A DNA stretch of 64,000 nt from Umbilicaria muhlenbergii (GCA_000611775.1 KK106983.1:2228808-2292807); one strand, 5' to 3'; counted from the first letter of the stretch, positions 1 to 13,817 are shown. Notes: a model not told the origin generated them from the sequence alone. A program made the numbers and translations.

Positions 1-3000
1 TATCTTTCTCCTGGTGTTTCGGAAATGGCTACTTCGATGCCTGGATCAACAGTAACAAATTCTCCCTGAACTCATCTCCATGATTGTTTCTCCAAACTCG
101 GGCAAATCTACCAGTGTTCTGTAAATCAGCGAAAGGGATCTGCGTATTGCACTGTTACAAAAACCTCAAGTCTTTCTGGCATTCCGATTCCAGATTCATC
201 TCACGCGAGAATCTAATATTTCCAAGCATTGATACTGAGATGGTTGATAACGCCTGGCCGCAAAGAAAGATGAACTAAATCAATCTTTTTATTCTGATAT
301 TAGTTGTTCTTTTAAAAATAGAGTGTGCATCTTGTACTCATTGCAGGCTGTTGCGGCGTGTTTCTTATTTATAGGTGCCTCTGGATGCAGATCAACCCTC
401 TTAGCTTCCTATCGGTGAGGCTCGGAAATCTGACATAGTCAGTCAATGTCAAGATGCTAATGCAATCACTGCTGCTTCGGAACTTTACCTTCTATCTCAA
501 AGCCACATTGCTACTAAAGCTTGCAGTGAACTGCATAGCTTCTCCAGAACTCCCAAAATAATGGGAAGCAAACCCTCAGTCGTAAAGCACCATCTACTTC
601 ATCCTGAAGCGCCGTCCTCCTCCACTCCACCCACGAGGTTGTTGCTTCTCTATCAAGAAAAGTAACTTTACCGGCGGCATTCTTTCAGCTGGCCTTGTGA
701 TATACGATGATTGGCTCATCGGGAGTGACGGATGACCTGCATATCAATCTTGACAATAATCTCCATCTCTTGCTTGCTCTTTGCATTCTAGCATTACATT
801 TGCACTAGAGGATTGCTGCGTGGTTTCAGTATCTTGCGATGTCAATGCGCTGTCAATTTCCAGGCGCTTTTGCTTCACCTCTGCTTTATTGCCCCTTTCT
901 GTCTTTCTCCGTCTTGGGAGGAAGTGTCGCATCTACTTGTGCCAATATATTAGGTTGCTTTGTTGGTTGGCGTCCATGTCTTCAGGCCTTGGTGCCCTTC
1001 ACCAGTGTTTCGTTCTTGACAATCAAAAATCGTCTCTCTTCACTTCTGATGCTCGTGTTGGTAGCTTAGAAGAAGGAAAATGGATAACTCTCTCAAATCT
1101 CGACGGATACTCTGCGTGAGACTTACTAAGCGCATGTTCGCGGACACTTGACTCTGGGATGGTGAGGGCGATGAGTGCCATACACGTTGAGATGTGCTGT
1201 CTCAAAAAGCAACTCAACAAATAACAGAGGCAAGCCTGACTTCTCATCTTCAAGAAAATCTGAATTCTCAACGGGAAACTTATTCATAGTATCACTCAAG
1301 CCAAAACCAGGTAAAAGGCAATCGCGGCCAGTGCGAGGTAGCTGTCTTGTAATACTATACAAACACCATATCATGAAAAGCAGACAACAACTCCCCCTCA
1401 CACAGGCCAGCGCCCCCGCTGGCGAGTTGACTCTACCCTGAATCGAACTCTCAACCAGACACAAAGGAGGACGCTGGGTCCCGTCTGAGTCGTCAGAAAT
1501 TGGTCGGTCAGGAAAGACGTCTCGTTCATTGGATGAAGAGCGAGTCTTCCTGAGGAAAACCCTGCTCTTATACACGAGCCTGACTAAGCTGAGCTAATCT
1601 ACATTCGGGAGTCCCCTACCAACACTTTATACCGGGGAGGGCAAGGTCTGATGTTGAATGCTCATGCCACGGTAATTGATTCTTGAAGAATATCAGTCTT
1701 GATTGTAAATGGTCGATGTTGGTTTTAGAATGAGAAGGTCCTCGTTCTTGTTATTTTTATCCATTCCCAAGCATATTCACTGCTTGCCTCCACCTGCTTG
1801 CAAAGTGCCCTTGTACCTCATACTGAATTACAGCGTTGAGATTTGCTAATGCTTAGCCTCTGTGTTGTGAACCCCAACAGAGCAACCATCGCTCTTCGCG
1901 GCCTTAAAGCTGATCGGTAGATGCAGGCAGCATAGGTAGAGGTTCGCAGTTTCATGGCATCAAAAGCCATGATGGGAGACATCTGAGATCTTGCCCAATT
2001 GATGTAGGGTGTAAAAGTTGCAAAGAATAGAGGATCTTCTGTTCAGTATACGTTGTCCTTCTAGACAGGAACCACCTTGGTAAAGCTGAGATTAGCGGAT
2101 GATCTTTTTACCAACATTCTTAATTTTCGGCTTTAGGTTTGGTCTGCGGTTTGGTTCCCCCATGAAACGCTGCAGCAGGAGACAATGTCACGAAACACAA
2201 ACGTGCTATCGACAGATATCAGACCTAGGAAACCGAACTTCTTCCTCTGGTAGTGCGGGAAGTGGAAGGGGTAGCGCATAGAAGCTGATAATTCTGCAGT
2301 CATTAGAGGCGGAGGTGTCATATGTGATATAAGCTCTATAACTATAAGGAGCTAGTTTATACACTGTCATCGAGTATTCCAATGAAGAAATTATGGATTT
2401 CTCGATGCTAGAAAAAAGAGGAATCTCAGAGGCCTCGCAATGATTCTAGATGGGCAAGAATATTGAGACCAATCTTCATAAGTATCGCGGAGTTTATGCT
2501 GAAGTTGTGCATCAAAGCTGAAGCTCTTGATTGTAGGCTGTCTGGTTCTAAGCTGGAATGCTACAAAGTTGAGGAATAACAGATTGTGAAAACGCAGCTG
2601 TTGACTACAGCCAAGTTAATTCCAGGCTGGAAGACTGCGTTTTTGAAGAGTGGCAGATTGCTGAAGACTAGTAGACTTTTGTCGGAGTGCCAACCCAGAT
2701 TATCACGTAAGGTTTCGATAATCCAGGTGTCGACCGTGATATCAGGGGAATACTCATCATAGTGTCTAAGGATGTTAGCAAGTTTGTCAATAAGGATGGA
2801 GTCGCAAGTCTTGCATCAGCGCTGGCTCGTCTAGGGGGTAGTCAATCGTCGGCTCATTGAAGTAACGCAAGACTTTTGCTGACGGCTGTGATGAATCTGC
2901 TTCAAGGAGTTGTACAAGCCAGTGGTTAAATGTTATCATTGAGAGTCTTCACTAAATTAAAAGATAGCTCACTCCTCTGTCAGAAAAAGAAAATGAATTA

Positions 3001-5370
3001 GAAAGCAAAGGGATAAGTAAGTTTAGATCAGTGATAAAAAGTAACTGTGGAGAGGAATGATCCGCAGCGCTTACTTTCACAAGATTATCTCCCAGACCCT
3101 CAGCATAACGTGCCTGCTTTTTGATGCTGCGGTCTAGCTGGTATATTCAACTATCACAGCACAGCCAGCAATAAACAATGCCTCATCACTCTCCCTCATG
3201 GGATGCTCCTCTTTTGCTGGTTAACCAGAGATTTCACTTTCATCTTTTTTGTGACTGTGGAATGCACGGGAAAGTAGTGATATCGGTTCGGAGGGTTGTG
3301 CCTCCGCACGCGTTCTCGGAAAACCATGAGGTTGAAGTCTGCAACTTTGACAAACAGCAAGAGATGTGGGACGTGTGCACCGTCTTTGTAAGTGATAGAG
3401 TGTAAGAATAGAAAGACTGCTAAAAACATAGCACACTTGACGTTTCTGATAATGTAGACACTGCTTGTGTGGTGAGGGAAGATGGTACAGTGTCTGAACT
3501 GCAAAAGAAGAGCTGGGAAATGGCAGGATTAGACTTTAGTATCAGTTCTGAATCTGAAATATGTGATACTGGACTCGCTCCTTTCCCTAGTCATTCAGGA
3601 AGTCAAAGAGATTGCATTGTGAAGGATGAGACAAAGGCAGGAGAGGGGGTTTTATCTGCCTGTTCACTCTCTAGTCTCTTGAGAATCTGTTCATCAGTTC
3701 CTCTGGCAGGTATTTTCAGCTAGGATTTGTTCATTGTAATCATCTGTATCTGGTAAGGAGCATAATATCTCCTTTTAAGTGTAGGCTCTGTAAGGGGTGT
3801 AGTTACGTATGTATAGAGCTTTCATCATCCGCCTACTGGTGTACTCTGTCCTGCGCTTAGGGGTACTGTAGCAGATTTGCAAAGGACCGGGAAAGTAGCC
3901 TGATAAAGGAAAGAGTCAACACTGCCTAACATAAAATATACCTTTGAAATCGTCGAGGGACGGCTCGGAGTTGTCAGACTTACTGAATGAGGCTTTCCAC
4001 AGCAAGGTGAGGACACCGGTCAGGTTGAGGGGCTTGTTTAGCATCATCTCAGAGAGTTAAAGTAGGGAGGCGGTGATCAAGTCTGATTGCATCATGAGCG
4101 GTGAGTTTAAGACTGTTGATCTAACAATTCTCATATCTTTTCTGGCCATGGCGGAGAATATGCTCACGGAGGGCGACATCTGTAAACAAAAAGATAATTG
4201 TTGCTCATCAGAGGTATATAATCTAGAGGGTTTAAGATATTGTGCTGTAGGTTTTGACTAGTCAACCCGGCCATTATTCAACTGTCTCCGTACCTAAGAA
4301 GTAGGCTTCCATCTCAGCTTTCACGTCAACTCATTTTCTCTCGTGTCTTGCAGGCATCCTCTCTGCTGTTGTAACATCAAATCTCTGATTCATATAGTAC
4401 CTGAATAAGAGGCAACGCGCTTGATGTGATGCCGGATTGGTAATGAATCAAAAGGCATTTCATCACATTGGTAGGTATGATTTGTAGCACATAAGACGTG
4501 ATAGATGTTGTTGTAAGGAGGTAAAAGGAACTGGCAACTATCTAATGCAGTCTCTGAATGAGTGACTCCCTTTTTCCCTTGTTCTGTTAACACCGCTGGC
4601 GTGTCGGAACTCTGTCTGGGAGAAGTGATAGAGATCTTTGACACACATGATACCAATACCTCGACTGGAGATAACATTGCAGCAAGATTGCAGCGATGAA
4701 AGTGTTATCTTGAGATTGTAGAAAGTATGTGAGTACATCTACACCTGTTGTTCACAAAGCCTCATGCCGCACGAAGGCGGCTGAAATGACTGAGGAGATT
4801 GATGAGACCATAGAAGAACAAAGAAATACTCCTTGTAAGAAGTTCTTTAACATAATGTCTGGTTTGAAGTGATGGAGGTATAAATAAGACTAACGTTTGA
4901 ATAGACTAGCCAACTAGATTTACTTTAGGGCTTGTGATGCTTCAATGCATCATATACAAAGAGTTGCTGAATTAAATACTCTTCAACAGAATTAGTCATG
5001 TCCATAGAGTAATGTGCTGACTTATCAACAGCAAGCACAAGAGTATCCCCTTGACATCATAAATATTAACCGTTGACATTGTCTTGCAAAGAAGTGGCGT
5101 AGTAGAGGAGGCTGCAGTCCAGGTTCTGGTCATGGTACTCGAAACAGTGTACACAAGTGGAAATGTATAAGACTGTGCCAAACATCAGACAATGAATCAG
5201 AGGCACAACTGCCAAGATATAGACCTTATTCTCGGCTTCAACTCTCAGAAAGTCGGATTGATGCTTGCCTTCCTATAGCTTCGTGAGAAGTTCAGCCTCA
5301 AGAATGTGCTCATTGTCAATTGCGTAGCACAACTTGATATCTGCTTCCCGTGGATCGATGAAGAGGTTCA
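1..5370. other. Gene-poor region, no recognisable gene
   Basis: All six frames are broken into short pieces and I recognise no domain, RNA gene or repeat here. Base composition is more AT-rich than in the gene blocks further right. A tRNA-like B-box (GTTCGATTC, minus strand) lies near 1440, but the arms around it do not pair. The stretch may be decayed mobile or duplicated DNA; nothing I can see names a family. Confidence 0.5.
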
Positions 5371-5573
5371 TCACTGAGGAACTGGTGGAAAGCACTGAGA
5401 GAGCATATCCGACGCCGCCTGCTGCGACGACTCCTCCACGAACTCCGGGTCGAGTGGACCTGCCATCGTAAATTAGCCATCGTAAGATCAACGGGAATAG
5501 AGTACTTACAATTACGCGCTTTGGATGACCAGTGACAATTGGCACACCCATGAAGAAGCACGTTGTTGGTCAT
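5371..5573 (-). CDS. Small spliced Cys-rich fragment, DUF3716-like
   Basis: Exon 1 is 5510-5573 and exon 2 is 5371-5459. The 50-nt intron has a GTAAGT donor and a CAG acceptor and joins in phase 1. The 50-residue product carries HGCANCHWSS and then a Cys supplied by the splice junction (ARNCPLDPEF), giving C-x2-C-x7-C. The GCANCHW pattern resembles the C-terminal Cys motif of fungal DUF3716 proteins, which are usually longer. The frame stays open upstream of the chosen ATG, with another Cys in RYCHF, so this is probably the last two exons of a larger or decayed gene. The splice signals and phase agreement are seen; the family link is inferred from the motif alone. Function unknown. Confidence 0.4.
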
Positions 5574-5808
5574 GAAATGACAGTACCGCAACTGATCAAT
5601 TCCTGTTGATGATTCGCTATGCCAGATGCAGCTCCAGGCCCCTGAAAAGTGCTTCCTTTGGCGTCAGGCGTAATGTGTGATATACGCCGGTTGAGCTAAG
5701 GATTCGATATTCGTCCGTAGCGTAATGGCCTATTGCCGTCAAGGGTTAGGGTTAACTGGAACTGACTTCGCCGGAAGGACCAAGTTGTCATCATGGCCTT
5801 GCAGGCGT

Positions 5809-6284
5809 TCAGATTCCCCACATTGCCCTCAGCTTCAATGTAAATGGTTTGCACCGCCGCGGCATCCTTGTGCTGGTGAATGAGTTTAGCCAGGTCCCTG
5901 CCTCAGCTCGGGTCGATGATGTTGCTGCTCTATCAGTCTTGACCCACCAGGAGGACCCTGGAAGTGGTGCTGGAGTTGAGAGTGCCTGTTGCTGCAGGGT
6001 CAGGTTGAGGGTATTGAGGTGAGCGCGGATGTATGCGTGCGCCTGCGTTTGGCAGATGTCTGGCCGTTCGGTCAGGATGAAGAGGGTGCCGCTCTGAACC
6101 AGTGCCTTGGCGGCGTTGGAGCAGACCCCGAAGTTGGCGTTGGAGCCTGGGCCAAACTCTGTGGCGAGACTGCTGGGGGCTTCGCGCGCAGATTTCCTTC
6201 CCGACCACGCAGACAGCAGTAAAGAGCCCATGGCTTGTAATCCTTACAGTCGTAGGTTGCGCCATCGGGTAAGGAATCCAGCAC
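5809..6284 (-). pseudogene. GC-rich coding-like island, unidentified
   Basis: This roughly 480-bp patch is clearly more GC-rich than the DNA on both sides, and its minus strand reads like protein in more than one overlapping frame. Phrases such as DGATYDCKDYKPWALYC and CSNAAKALVQSGTLF fall in different frames. That is what a decayed gene, or one with undetected introns, would look like. I do not recognise the family. It lies upstream, on the same strand, of the Cys-rich fragment at 5371-5573 and could be part of the same former gene. No full reading frame can be supported. Confidence 0.3.
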
Positions 6285-6310
6285 CCATTAAAGAGGTTCT
6301 TTGATATTCG

Positions 6311-9300
6311 CTACCCAGTCGCGGTCTTGACACCTGATTGCCAATTTGCCAGGCGGACGTGTTGTAGAATTAAATTTGTTGAAGCTTTGACACAATAACC
6401 TAAGTGTTCAAGTTCGGTGTGATTGGTGGTCATATTCAGATACTCGAAGTAATATCATCATCAGTATCCCAAGAGACCTCAACATATGCCTCGCCGTCGT
6501 CGCTCACAAGCTTATGCTCAAGGTTGTAGATCATGCGGCCTTTGCAATGGACCGGCCTAAAGTAGATCTCCACATCATCTCTGTGTTGTTGAGTATAATC
6601 GAGATGCTGTCACAATTGAAGCTTGCACGGAATTATGTTTAAATTAGGTGCTGTTGCAAGTGAAATAGAAGTTAATTCCATCCCAGTCATGGGTATTGAT
6701 ACTGCCGTCATTGTGGAGCAATATTTCAAGATCAGTCTTGACCTGCTTAGTGTATCAAGCCTGGATGTGGTGGAGATAGATCTCTCTCACATGATAGACA
6801 ATGCTTTCAGGTTCTTTTCTTCACCGCTTCATGTCAGGATATATTCCTCTGGCTATAAGTTTGTTGATTTGTCAATGTCTGTACCTAACAACTCTGTGGT
6901 CGTTATTTTCACTATGTTAGCTTTGATCCGTGAAATGGAAGCTTCTTTTCCTGCCTCTCTCAGGTGTCTTCACACCTCCCACCCCTTACCTTTTGGTCTT
7001 CATCGGCTGTGTATGCTCAATCTCTGAATGAAGGCTGAGTTTTGTATATCTGAGTGCGTTTCTTCAAAGCTTGCTCCTCACTGCACAAATGTCTTGTTTC
7101 TTGAACCTCACAGCGATGTCATGATTCTTCTCTCTTTATCGCAATGCGAATAGAACTGTCCCAATAGCCAGAGATCAGGGACGCGTTGTCATACAAACAA
7201 AAGACAGTATACTTGGATGATGACCTGAACTTTGTTTGTTGAAAGCAGTGACCTGGTGTGTTGTATTGCCGGAAAAGCTTTTTGAGGGGTTATGAAATCA
7301 TTATTCAGATGGTAGAGAAGAAATACTGAATGATGAATCTTGAGCATACATGCTAAATTAACTAACCTGGACGCACAGTTTGTCTTGACCGCTATGATCA
7401 ACGCTGCAGCGCGGTGATACCACTTGTGACACCAAAAGCAAGGCCGCTGGTTGTTATGAGGTATATAAAAGCGTTAGGTCTAGAGCTGAAGACATTACTG
7501 GTAAAGTGGCCTGCTGTTGTCGCAATGACTTAATGCTGCTTATGCATGCCATGCATAACTCTGTCACTGCATGTGAATGATAAGAGTGTGTCTTCTCTTT
7601 GCGCAATCATCAATTGACGGACTCGCTGACGTCAACTCTCTGCACAAAGCCTGAAAAGACATCTCACATCTGCGTGACCAGGCTTGGAGAGCCCTGAAAG
7701 CATGATTCTTTAAGGTAGAAGATCCTCACTGAAGTCCTCAGTCTTTCCGTCTAAGGAGGCATCAACCACACGCCTATATTACTATTAGTAAAGGTCATTA
7801 CAATGAGTTTTGACACTTACCTGATGGGTTCTCCGCAGACGCCACCACATCTTCAGCCTTGATGGAAGCTGGGACCACTGAAATAGAAAAGTACCCTGAA
7901 TCAGATATACCAGTGCAAACGCATCTGTAGAGACTGCACTGGTTAATTTATCACAAAATGTAGAGAGACACAAACCTCACTTCAACGCTTTGTGCACTTC
8001 TTGACAGAGTGTTATCAGCACTTCATGCATTTGTCTTTCCTCTTCTTGCTGTGTCTAATCAATGCCTTGGCACAGGGCACACACATTAGACCACAGCTGT
8101 TGACACAGTCTCCACAATTACTATATTGACTTCAGCTTCCGTGAGGCTATCTCAGTACAAAGCTCAACTATGCATATTCTCATGATCCTGTTCTGGTCTC
8201 ATGCTTGGCCAAGGGCTTACTCACCACACAATCCTGAACCTTAGACAGAGTCCACAGACACTGCGCTTGAATTGGCAAGTTAAAGGCCATGAAATGAGTG
8301 TGTTGATATGTGCAGCCACGGCGGAGCTTTCTGAAAGAATGATTCTAACTGAGATGCTCAATAAGTCACTGCTGTGGTTTGTACTGACGCATGGCTCTAG
8401 TAATACCGGTGATGGTTGATTGATCACCGCGGCTCCGGATGCCCTTGCTATTCAGCCGTCATGAAAAACCTAGCTCTACTTGTCTGACTCAAGCGATATC
8501 CTTTGAATTAAGATCCTCAGGTTGTGTTAAGCCGTTAAGCACCTCATAGTATTTTCCTCATCATAAGTCAATAAGGCTCTCTTTGAATCTTCATCACCAG
8601 AGGGCAGTTCTCCGCGATAAATGTGTTCCTGCATGACACAATTCCGCCGTGAGGTTTTCGGCACATCTTGTAGATGGACTTTACCTAGCATTTGTAAAGC
8701 TTAAAGGCTCACAGTGTGTATCTGCGCATGATGCTGATTGACGGCTTGACTTTGCAAAGTACTTCAAAGTCTTTGGCGTTTGAACCAGGAGTAAGAAAGA
8801 AAATACAAAGGAGTGTTGAAGTGTAGCAAAAGAAGTAGATATATTGACTGAGGCACTGATATGAGATTATGCGATAGTAAGTGGACTGCTGCTCTGCTTG
8901 CTCGTTGCAAGTGGTGAGATCAGCCGTGTAGTGCTCAGATCTCCACAGAAACCACTACGTTGTATAGAATATCATACACATCGTGGAAGAAAGTAGCTAT
9001 ACCCTTGTTGCACTAGCAGCTTGTGTAAGATTTTCTTTTGGTTGCTTGGAGACTGCTGGACGGGAATCAGGCGCAGTATATCTGCGGTTCCTTGCGGTCA
9101 TTGGCAGAGCCGTGCTCTGCTTGAAAATTCTTCCAAGTTTGTAGCGGTGAGCACGAGTCGTACAGAACAGCTTGAGACTGCAGGAAGTGATGACAGTGCT
9201 TGATGGAGGTGGTCTGGAATGCTGTGACTGTACACTTCCAGGAAGTGTCGTCATCCTATGCAGATGGGTATGCAGGTTCGTAGAAAGCACTGCCTGCTTC

Positions 9301-12200
9301 ACTTATTTTCGGCTGGAGTTTCTTTCGTTTTCTTTTCAATGGAAATCCTGTGGCTGAGGTGTCGGACTGTGCGCTTGAGTAAACCCTCCAACTCAGCCGG
9401 AAGGAACACCTCTTGACGGATGATAAACCAACAAGTTGGCGCCAGAGAAGTTCAAGATTGGTATCGAAGACTATCTACTCAGATATATAATGAAATCTTA
9501 GAGAATCCGCACTACAGCTTAGCATCGTTAACCTGTAGGAATAATAAAGGTAGGTGTAGCAACGGGGGACACGCAGTAACGTTGATGAGATGAGGTAAGG
9601 GATAATTCATGGAAATGTTGTGTATAGAAGGCTTGGATGGTTGTAAGAAGAAAGAAATGTAGGGGAGGAGCAGGCAGTATTTGTAGGCGCGGATGATTCG
9701 TAAAACGCGGCCCAGACCTCCATTCACAGAGTGCCAATTCCGTACGTTTCCACCCCGGCCCACTTTTTCATCAATTCATCCAGTTGCTTTCATACTTGAC
9801 TAGTCTGCGAGGGGAGTGTTATAGGCGGCGTGAATATTTCAGATGGTCACGCCGAGGGCTTCACTGTAGGAGTGCGTATGTCTGGTGATCCTCTTAGCTG
9901 GAAGGGCACCCACTTGTGATCTTCTAGTCACGTATGAAGCACGAATATCGCACGTGAATAGCAGCAATGAATTGAGGTAGAAGGTAACGTAGAACAGCGT
10001 TGCATGTGACTAGGGCGCAATGCGACTGTATAGTACATCAGTAGCCATGTGTATGCCCTACCTTGCGTGATAGTTCGAGCCTGCAGAGACGGTCGCCATG
10101 TGATAAGGTCAACGCACACAAGATCACACTCTCTTTTTGTCCGCTGGAACAAGACCGTTGCTCTTGAAACCTGCGACCCTGGGCTGCGCTGCGTTAAGCC
10201 GACGGATATGACATCCTGCGTGGGTTTCTTCGATATAGGCATCATATTGTATCCGCAAGGACTCGATGGGTTGGTGGTTCGAGCACCTGATAGGGACCGC
10301 AAAAAACCAAACCCTACTGTATGCCTTTGGTCAGAGCCGACTTCCGACCGAAATCTGCGTCTCGAAGCATCTACAAATTGATGCTCTCGGTTGCAGACTG
10401 GAACTTTCATGACACACCGAAGCAGGAACAGGACACTGAGATGCTGAACGTAAGGGAAGGGAAACAAAGTCAGAACTTGAACACAGCCTAGCATGTTCGC
10501 AAGAGTATCAGAACACAAGGAACAAAGTGTCAACCACGAATGGAGTACGAATAGTAAGGACCAGACTTCGTGCGTAACACTGACTTTGCGGAACGCTCAC
10601 TTCCTCCATTGATAATGTTAGTTGCATTTCGGAGTGCTAATTCATGCTATCTCAGCGGCTCAACAGACGTCGATCAATTTATAAGTGATGACGACGCGAT
10701 AACACAATCTACACCGGAGTATACATGACGAGTGAAGTGGTATGGCGATGGCTACCAGCGTGGCAAACAAACATCTGCAGAGGACAGAACGAACGAAAGG
10801 GGGTGTGCTAGGTGCAACATCTGTGGTGCATAGCCATCATTCCTGAGAATGCTTCGTCTGCCCGCTTATGTACGTACTCGTACCAATTTCCTCGGCAAGG
10901 TCATCGCTGTATGCGGTGTTACGTGCCTCGTAGGAAGGGGACGTTTTCCTCTTTTATATATGAAGAATATCTCGGAGGTTTTTCCGGAATTAAGCATAAC
11001 ATGTAGGTAGGGACCCGTGTTTTACAACCTGGTTTGACCTGCCGTAGACTGTGCATATGTATGATGGATCACACGTCGTCTTGAGGAAGGGCAGCCGCTT
11101 AGGCCTGGGGTTATGCACGGCTCGAGGCGGACCTCTGCCGTTGCTAGTCCGCAATGGGTCATGCTGTGTCACCGTGGCCAAGGACACTGCGATATGACAC
11201 ATGTGATCCTTCCAACTTCGCTCATCCAACCGGTATGAAAAGTCCCAACGGCGCAGTTTGAAGTTCACCCCCTTGCCTGCAAGGGCTGAGACGGAGAGTC
11301 CCAACGAGTCGGATGCAGAAGACTGCAAGCTCGGGGCAGCCTGGGTCAAGAACGATCATGTGAGTGCTTGTTATTGGGGCGTTGTGCCATATGCTTGAGG
11401 GATAAAATGATGGAGCTGCGGTTTGACTACTGGATGGGTCGACTCAGGCGGGGGGATTTTGAAGCGTCAGAGGTCTGTATCAAGCCGCTCTGGCAGAGGA
11501 ATGGCGCCACACCACCCCATGGCCGTGGTAAGGATATCCTGCACACCATAGTACTACATCCGTACTGGTGGGGTCAACAACGGATCTCGATTGTCCAGCG
11601 TGATTCGCGCACCGAGTGCTTTCAGACGGCCAATCCCGTGATTGTCGGCGCCGGGTCGGAAGGTAGGCTACTCCAACTCGACGGCTGAGCGTGAGGGTGT
11701 CAGGCTAAGTGTCTGAGCGGGATTTAGTGCCAGCATGGGTTGCTCCCTCGGAACCGAGCCGTGGCCCAGAGAGCAGAGGGTGTAGGGATGACAAAAAGCA
11801 AACACGGTCGGGCTTGTTGCGAGTCGTCGCCGATCGATGCGCTGCTCAGACGAGCCAAGCTCCCTGCAGAAAAATGTCGGGGGCAAGCTGCACGACCGGA
11901 TTGGGTGCCGCTGGCTCTGTTCTGGCGGGGCTCGGTCAATGAGAGCGAGCACGAAGCAGTAATGTACGAGTCCTGATCCATTCATTAAGAGCCCCAATTG
12001 CCAGTGTCGAAATGCACCCACGCCATCCAGCAGAGAGGGCTGTCGCGGGTGCATCGGCACGGAGGGGCAGGGACCAACGTGAATGGCGCATGCCCTGGCC
12101 GCCCGCTTGATGCTGTTGTGGCCCAGTCGAAGTGGCGGGAGGGATGAGGACAGGTAAGGTAAGGTAGTGGCCATGTTTTTCCCTGGGTGCGTTAGGGACA
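6311..12200. other. Gene-poor region, no recognisable gene
   Basis: I see no domain, RNA gene or repeat that can be supported. Several short open stretches exist, including a minus-strand frame at about 9330-9430 that reads smoothly (FLPAELEGLL and following) and a 200-codon minus-strand frame at 9928-10533. Neither shows a recognisable motif, a good start or splice signals. From about 11 kb the GC content rises toward the gene-dense block. Confidence 0.45.
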
Positions 12201-13817
12201 TGGTGCCTGGAAGCAAGCCTGCTCATGGCTGGGTGAAACGTCTGTAGCGTAAAGGCAATTGATCCTCAGTTGATGTTAGCTTCGGAAGCGGCAGAGGAAT
12301 CGACCTATCCGAAGGGCGCCGAGTGAAGTGCGGGCCTCGCGGGGCTCGCAGTATCCAGCACTCAGCGCACAGCATCCAGCTCTCAGCCTGAGCCAGAGCC
12401 ATCCTCTCGCTCTTCACTCCCCACCTTCCAGGCCGAGTGCCAGTCTTACGCTTTCTTAGCGCCGTTTGGCCGCTGGCCTTCACTGGCCTTCCCCGTTTCC
12501 CCCTCCCCCCCCTCCCCCGTCCCGGTGCCCGTGCCCGTCCTCGCCCCCATCCTCGTCTCTCCAGCAGAGCAGGCCTGCCACTGCTCTCCACCTACGGCAT
12601 ACAAGAGGTCGCCATTACCCAAGCTCACCGTCAAGCCTTCTCCTGGTCCTTTCCCTTCTCCCTTCGCTCCGTCTTCTCCCCCACGACTGTCTGAGACCCG
12701 ATGGTAGCCACAGTTCTCCATCCCAGCGATTACCCCATTACACGAGTACATGTACATTCCATCGCAGCGACCCTTACTTACTGCGATCGTCAATTGAGTT
12801 CGCTCTCGGTTGGTCTTCCGCTGCGACTGGCCCCCGTCCCGGGAGTCCCAATGCCCCTCTAAACCCGCTTGGAAGCTTGGAGCTTGGAGCTTGCATCCTG
12901 CGCCGGCCTGCCTTGCAATCGGGACTGGACCTGGCGCTGGCACTTGCGCTGGCAGCCACCGTCGTTGGCCTCGCCGGGACTGCCTCACATTGGCTCCGAG
13001 TCAGCCACGGGCAAGCGTCACGTCGCCCCTCGTCTCGTTGTGGATTCCTTCGCTCGCTGCCACCAGACGAGAAAAGGTGACAGACGAGGTACATGCTCGT
13101 TGTCCACACCAGTATTGCCCGTATTCTTCACATGATCCCCTTCCAGCAATCTGTACCTGTTCCTCGACCTTTGCCTCGCACAGAACGCGCATAACGCACT
13201 GTTCGGCGCTGCCTCTTGCGCCAACTCGTTCGCGGTCGCAATCGGCTGTTATCGCGAGGCAAGTCCCATTTCACCACTGCGCCATCCCTGCCTGCCTCGA
13301 GGCGCCCCTCCCACCACCTCAAAGCCCCGGCCGCATTTCGACACTCCCCTTCCAAGCGCACCTCTGCGGACTGACGCTTTCCACCCTCGACTCCGCTCTC
13401 TATCTTCAGTCGCGACACTTCCTTTGTTGTGCTCTTCACCAGCACGTCCCCACAACCAAGTATCCTACGAAGCTCGACCCCGAGCTTTCGGTTATCCAAC
13501 TAATCTCGCTATCGGTGCGCGCAATCCGATCTCGACCGGACAATTGGCAGCGCGCGATCTAAAGGCAGGAGATATCGCCGACGCAGGTATTCCATGCGCG
13601 ATGCTTTCCAAACCATCCTAATGCTAACATACACGCAGGGTCCCAACCTTTGCGCCAGTATCCATTCTAGGCGTCGCCGTCTCTGGTTTTCCATTGCGCT
13701 CGTCACAGCATTCTCTGCCATTGCATGAGTTTACAATCCGACTCCTCGCCCCGCCCGCGTCGCACGCAACATCTCCAGAGACGAGGTCGCCAGATAAGAC
13801 ACGGTTGAGCACATAGT
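12201..13817 (+). promoter_or_regulatory. Long pyrimidine-rich leader of the WHI3-like gene
   Basis: This stretch is C/T-rich on the plus strand, particularly 12430-12560 and 13100-13450, as expected for fungal promoters and 5' leaders. The long overlapping ORFs in it are low-complexity Pro/Ser shadows on both strands. A good intron candidate lies at 13587-13638: GTATTC donor, TGCTAAC branch, CACGCAG acceptor, 52 nt. It ends 179 nt before the start codon. An in-frame TGA at 13806-13808 just before the ATG rules out a longer N-terminus in that frame. Several upstream ATGs are present, so upstream-ORF control is possible but unproven. Confidence 0.5.

Noticed and set aside
1420-1600. tRNA-like B-box (GTTCGATTC) with a D-arm-like TTAGCTCAG upstream, minus strand
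   Set aside because: The T stem and acceptor stem do not pair, so no tRNA fold is possible.
10255-10310. GGTTGGTGGTTCGAGCACC, resembling a tRNA-derived SINE head
   Set aside because: The T-loop register is off and no second promoter box or tail follows.
9928-10533. 201-codon minus-strand ORF
   Set aside because: No recognisable motif, irregular composition and no supporting start or splice context.
12430-13560. Overlapping ORFs of 120-250 codons on both strands
   Set aside because: All are Pro/Ser/Arg low complexity caused by the C/T-rich leader of the WHI3-like gene; no domain and no coherent start.
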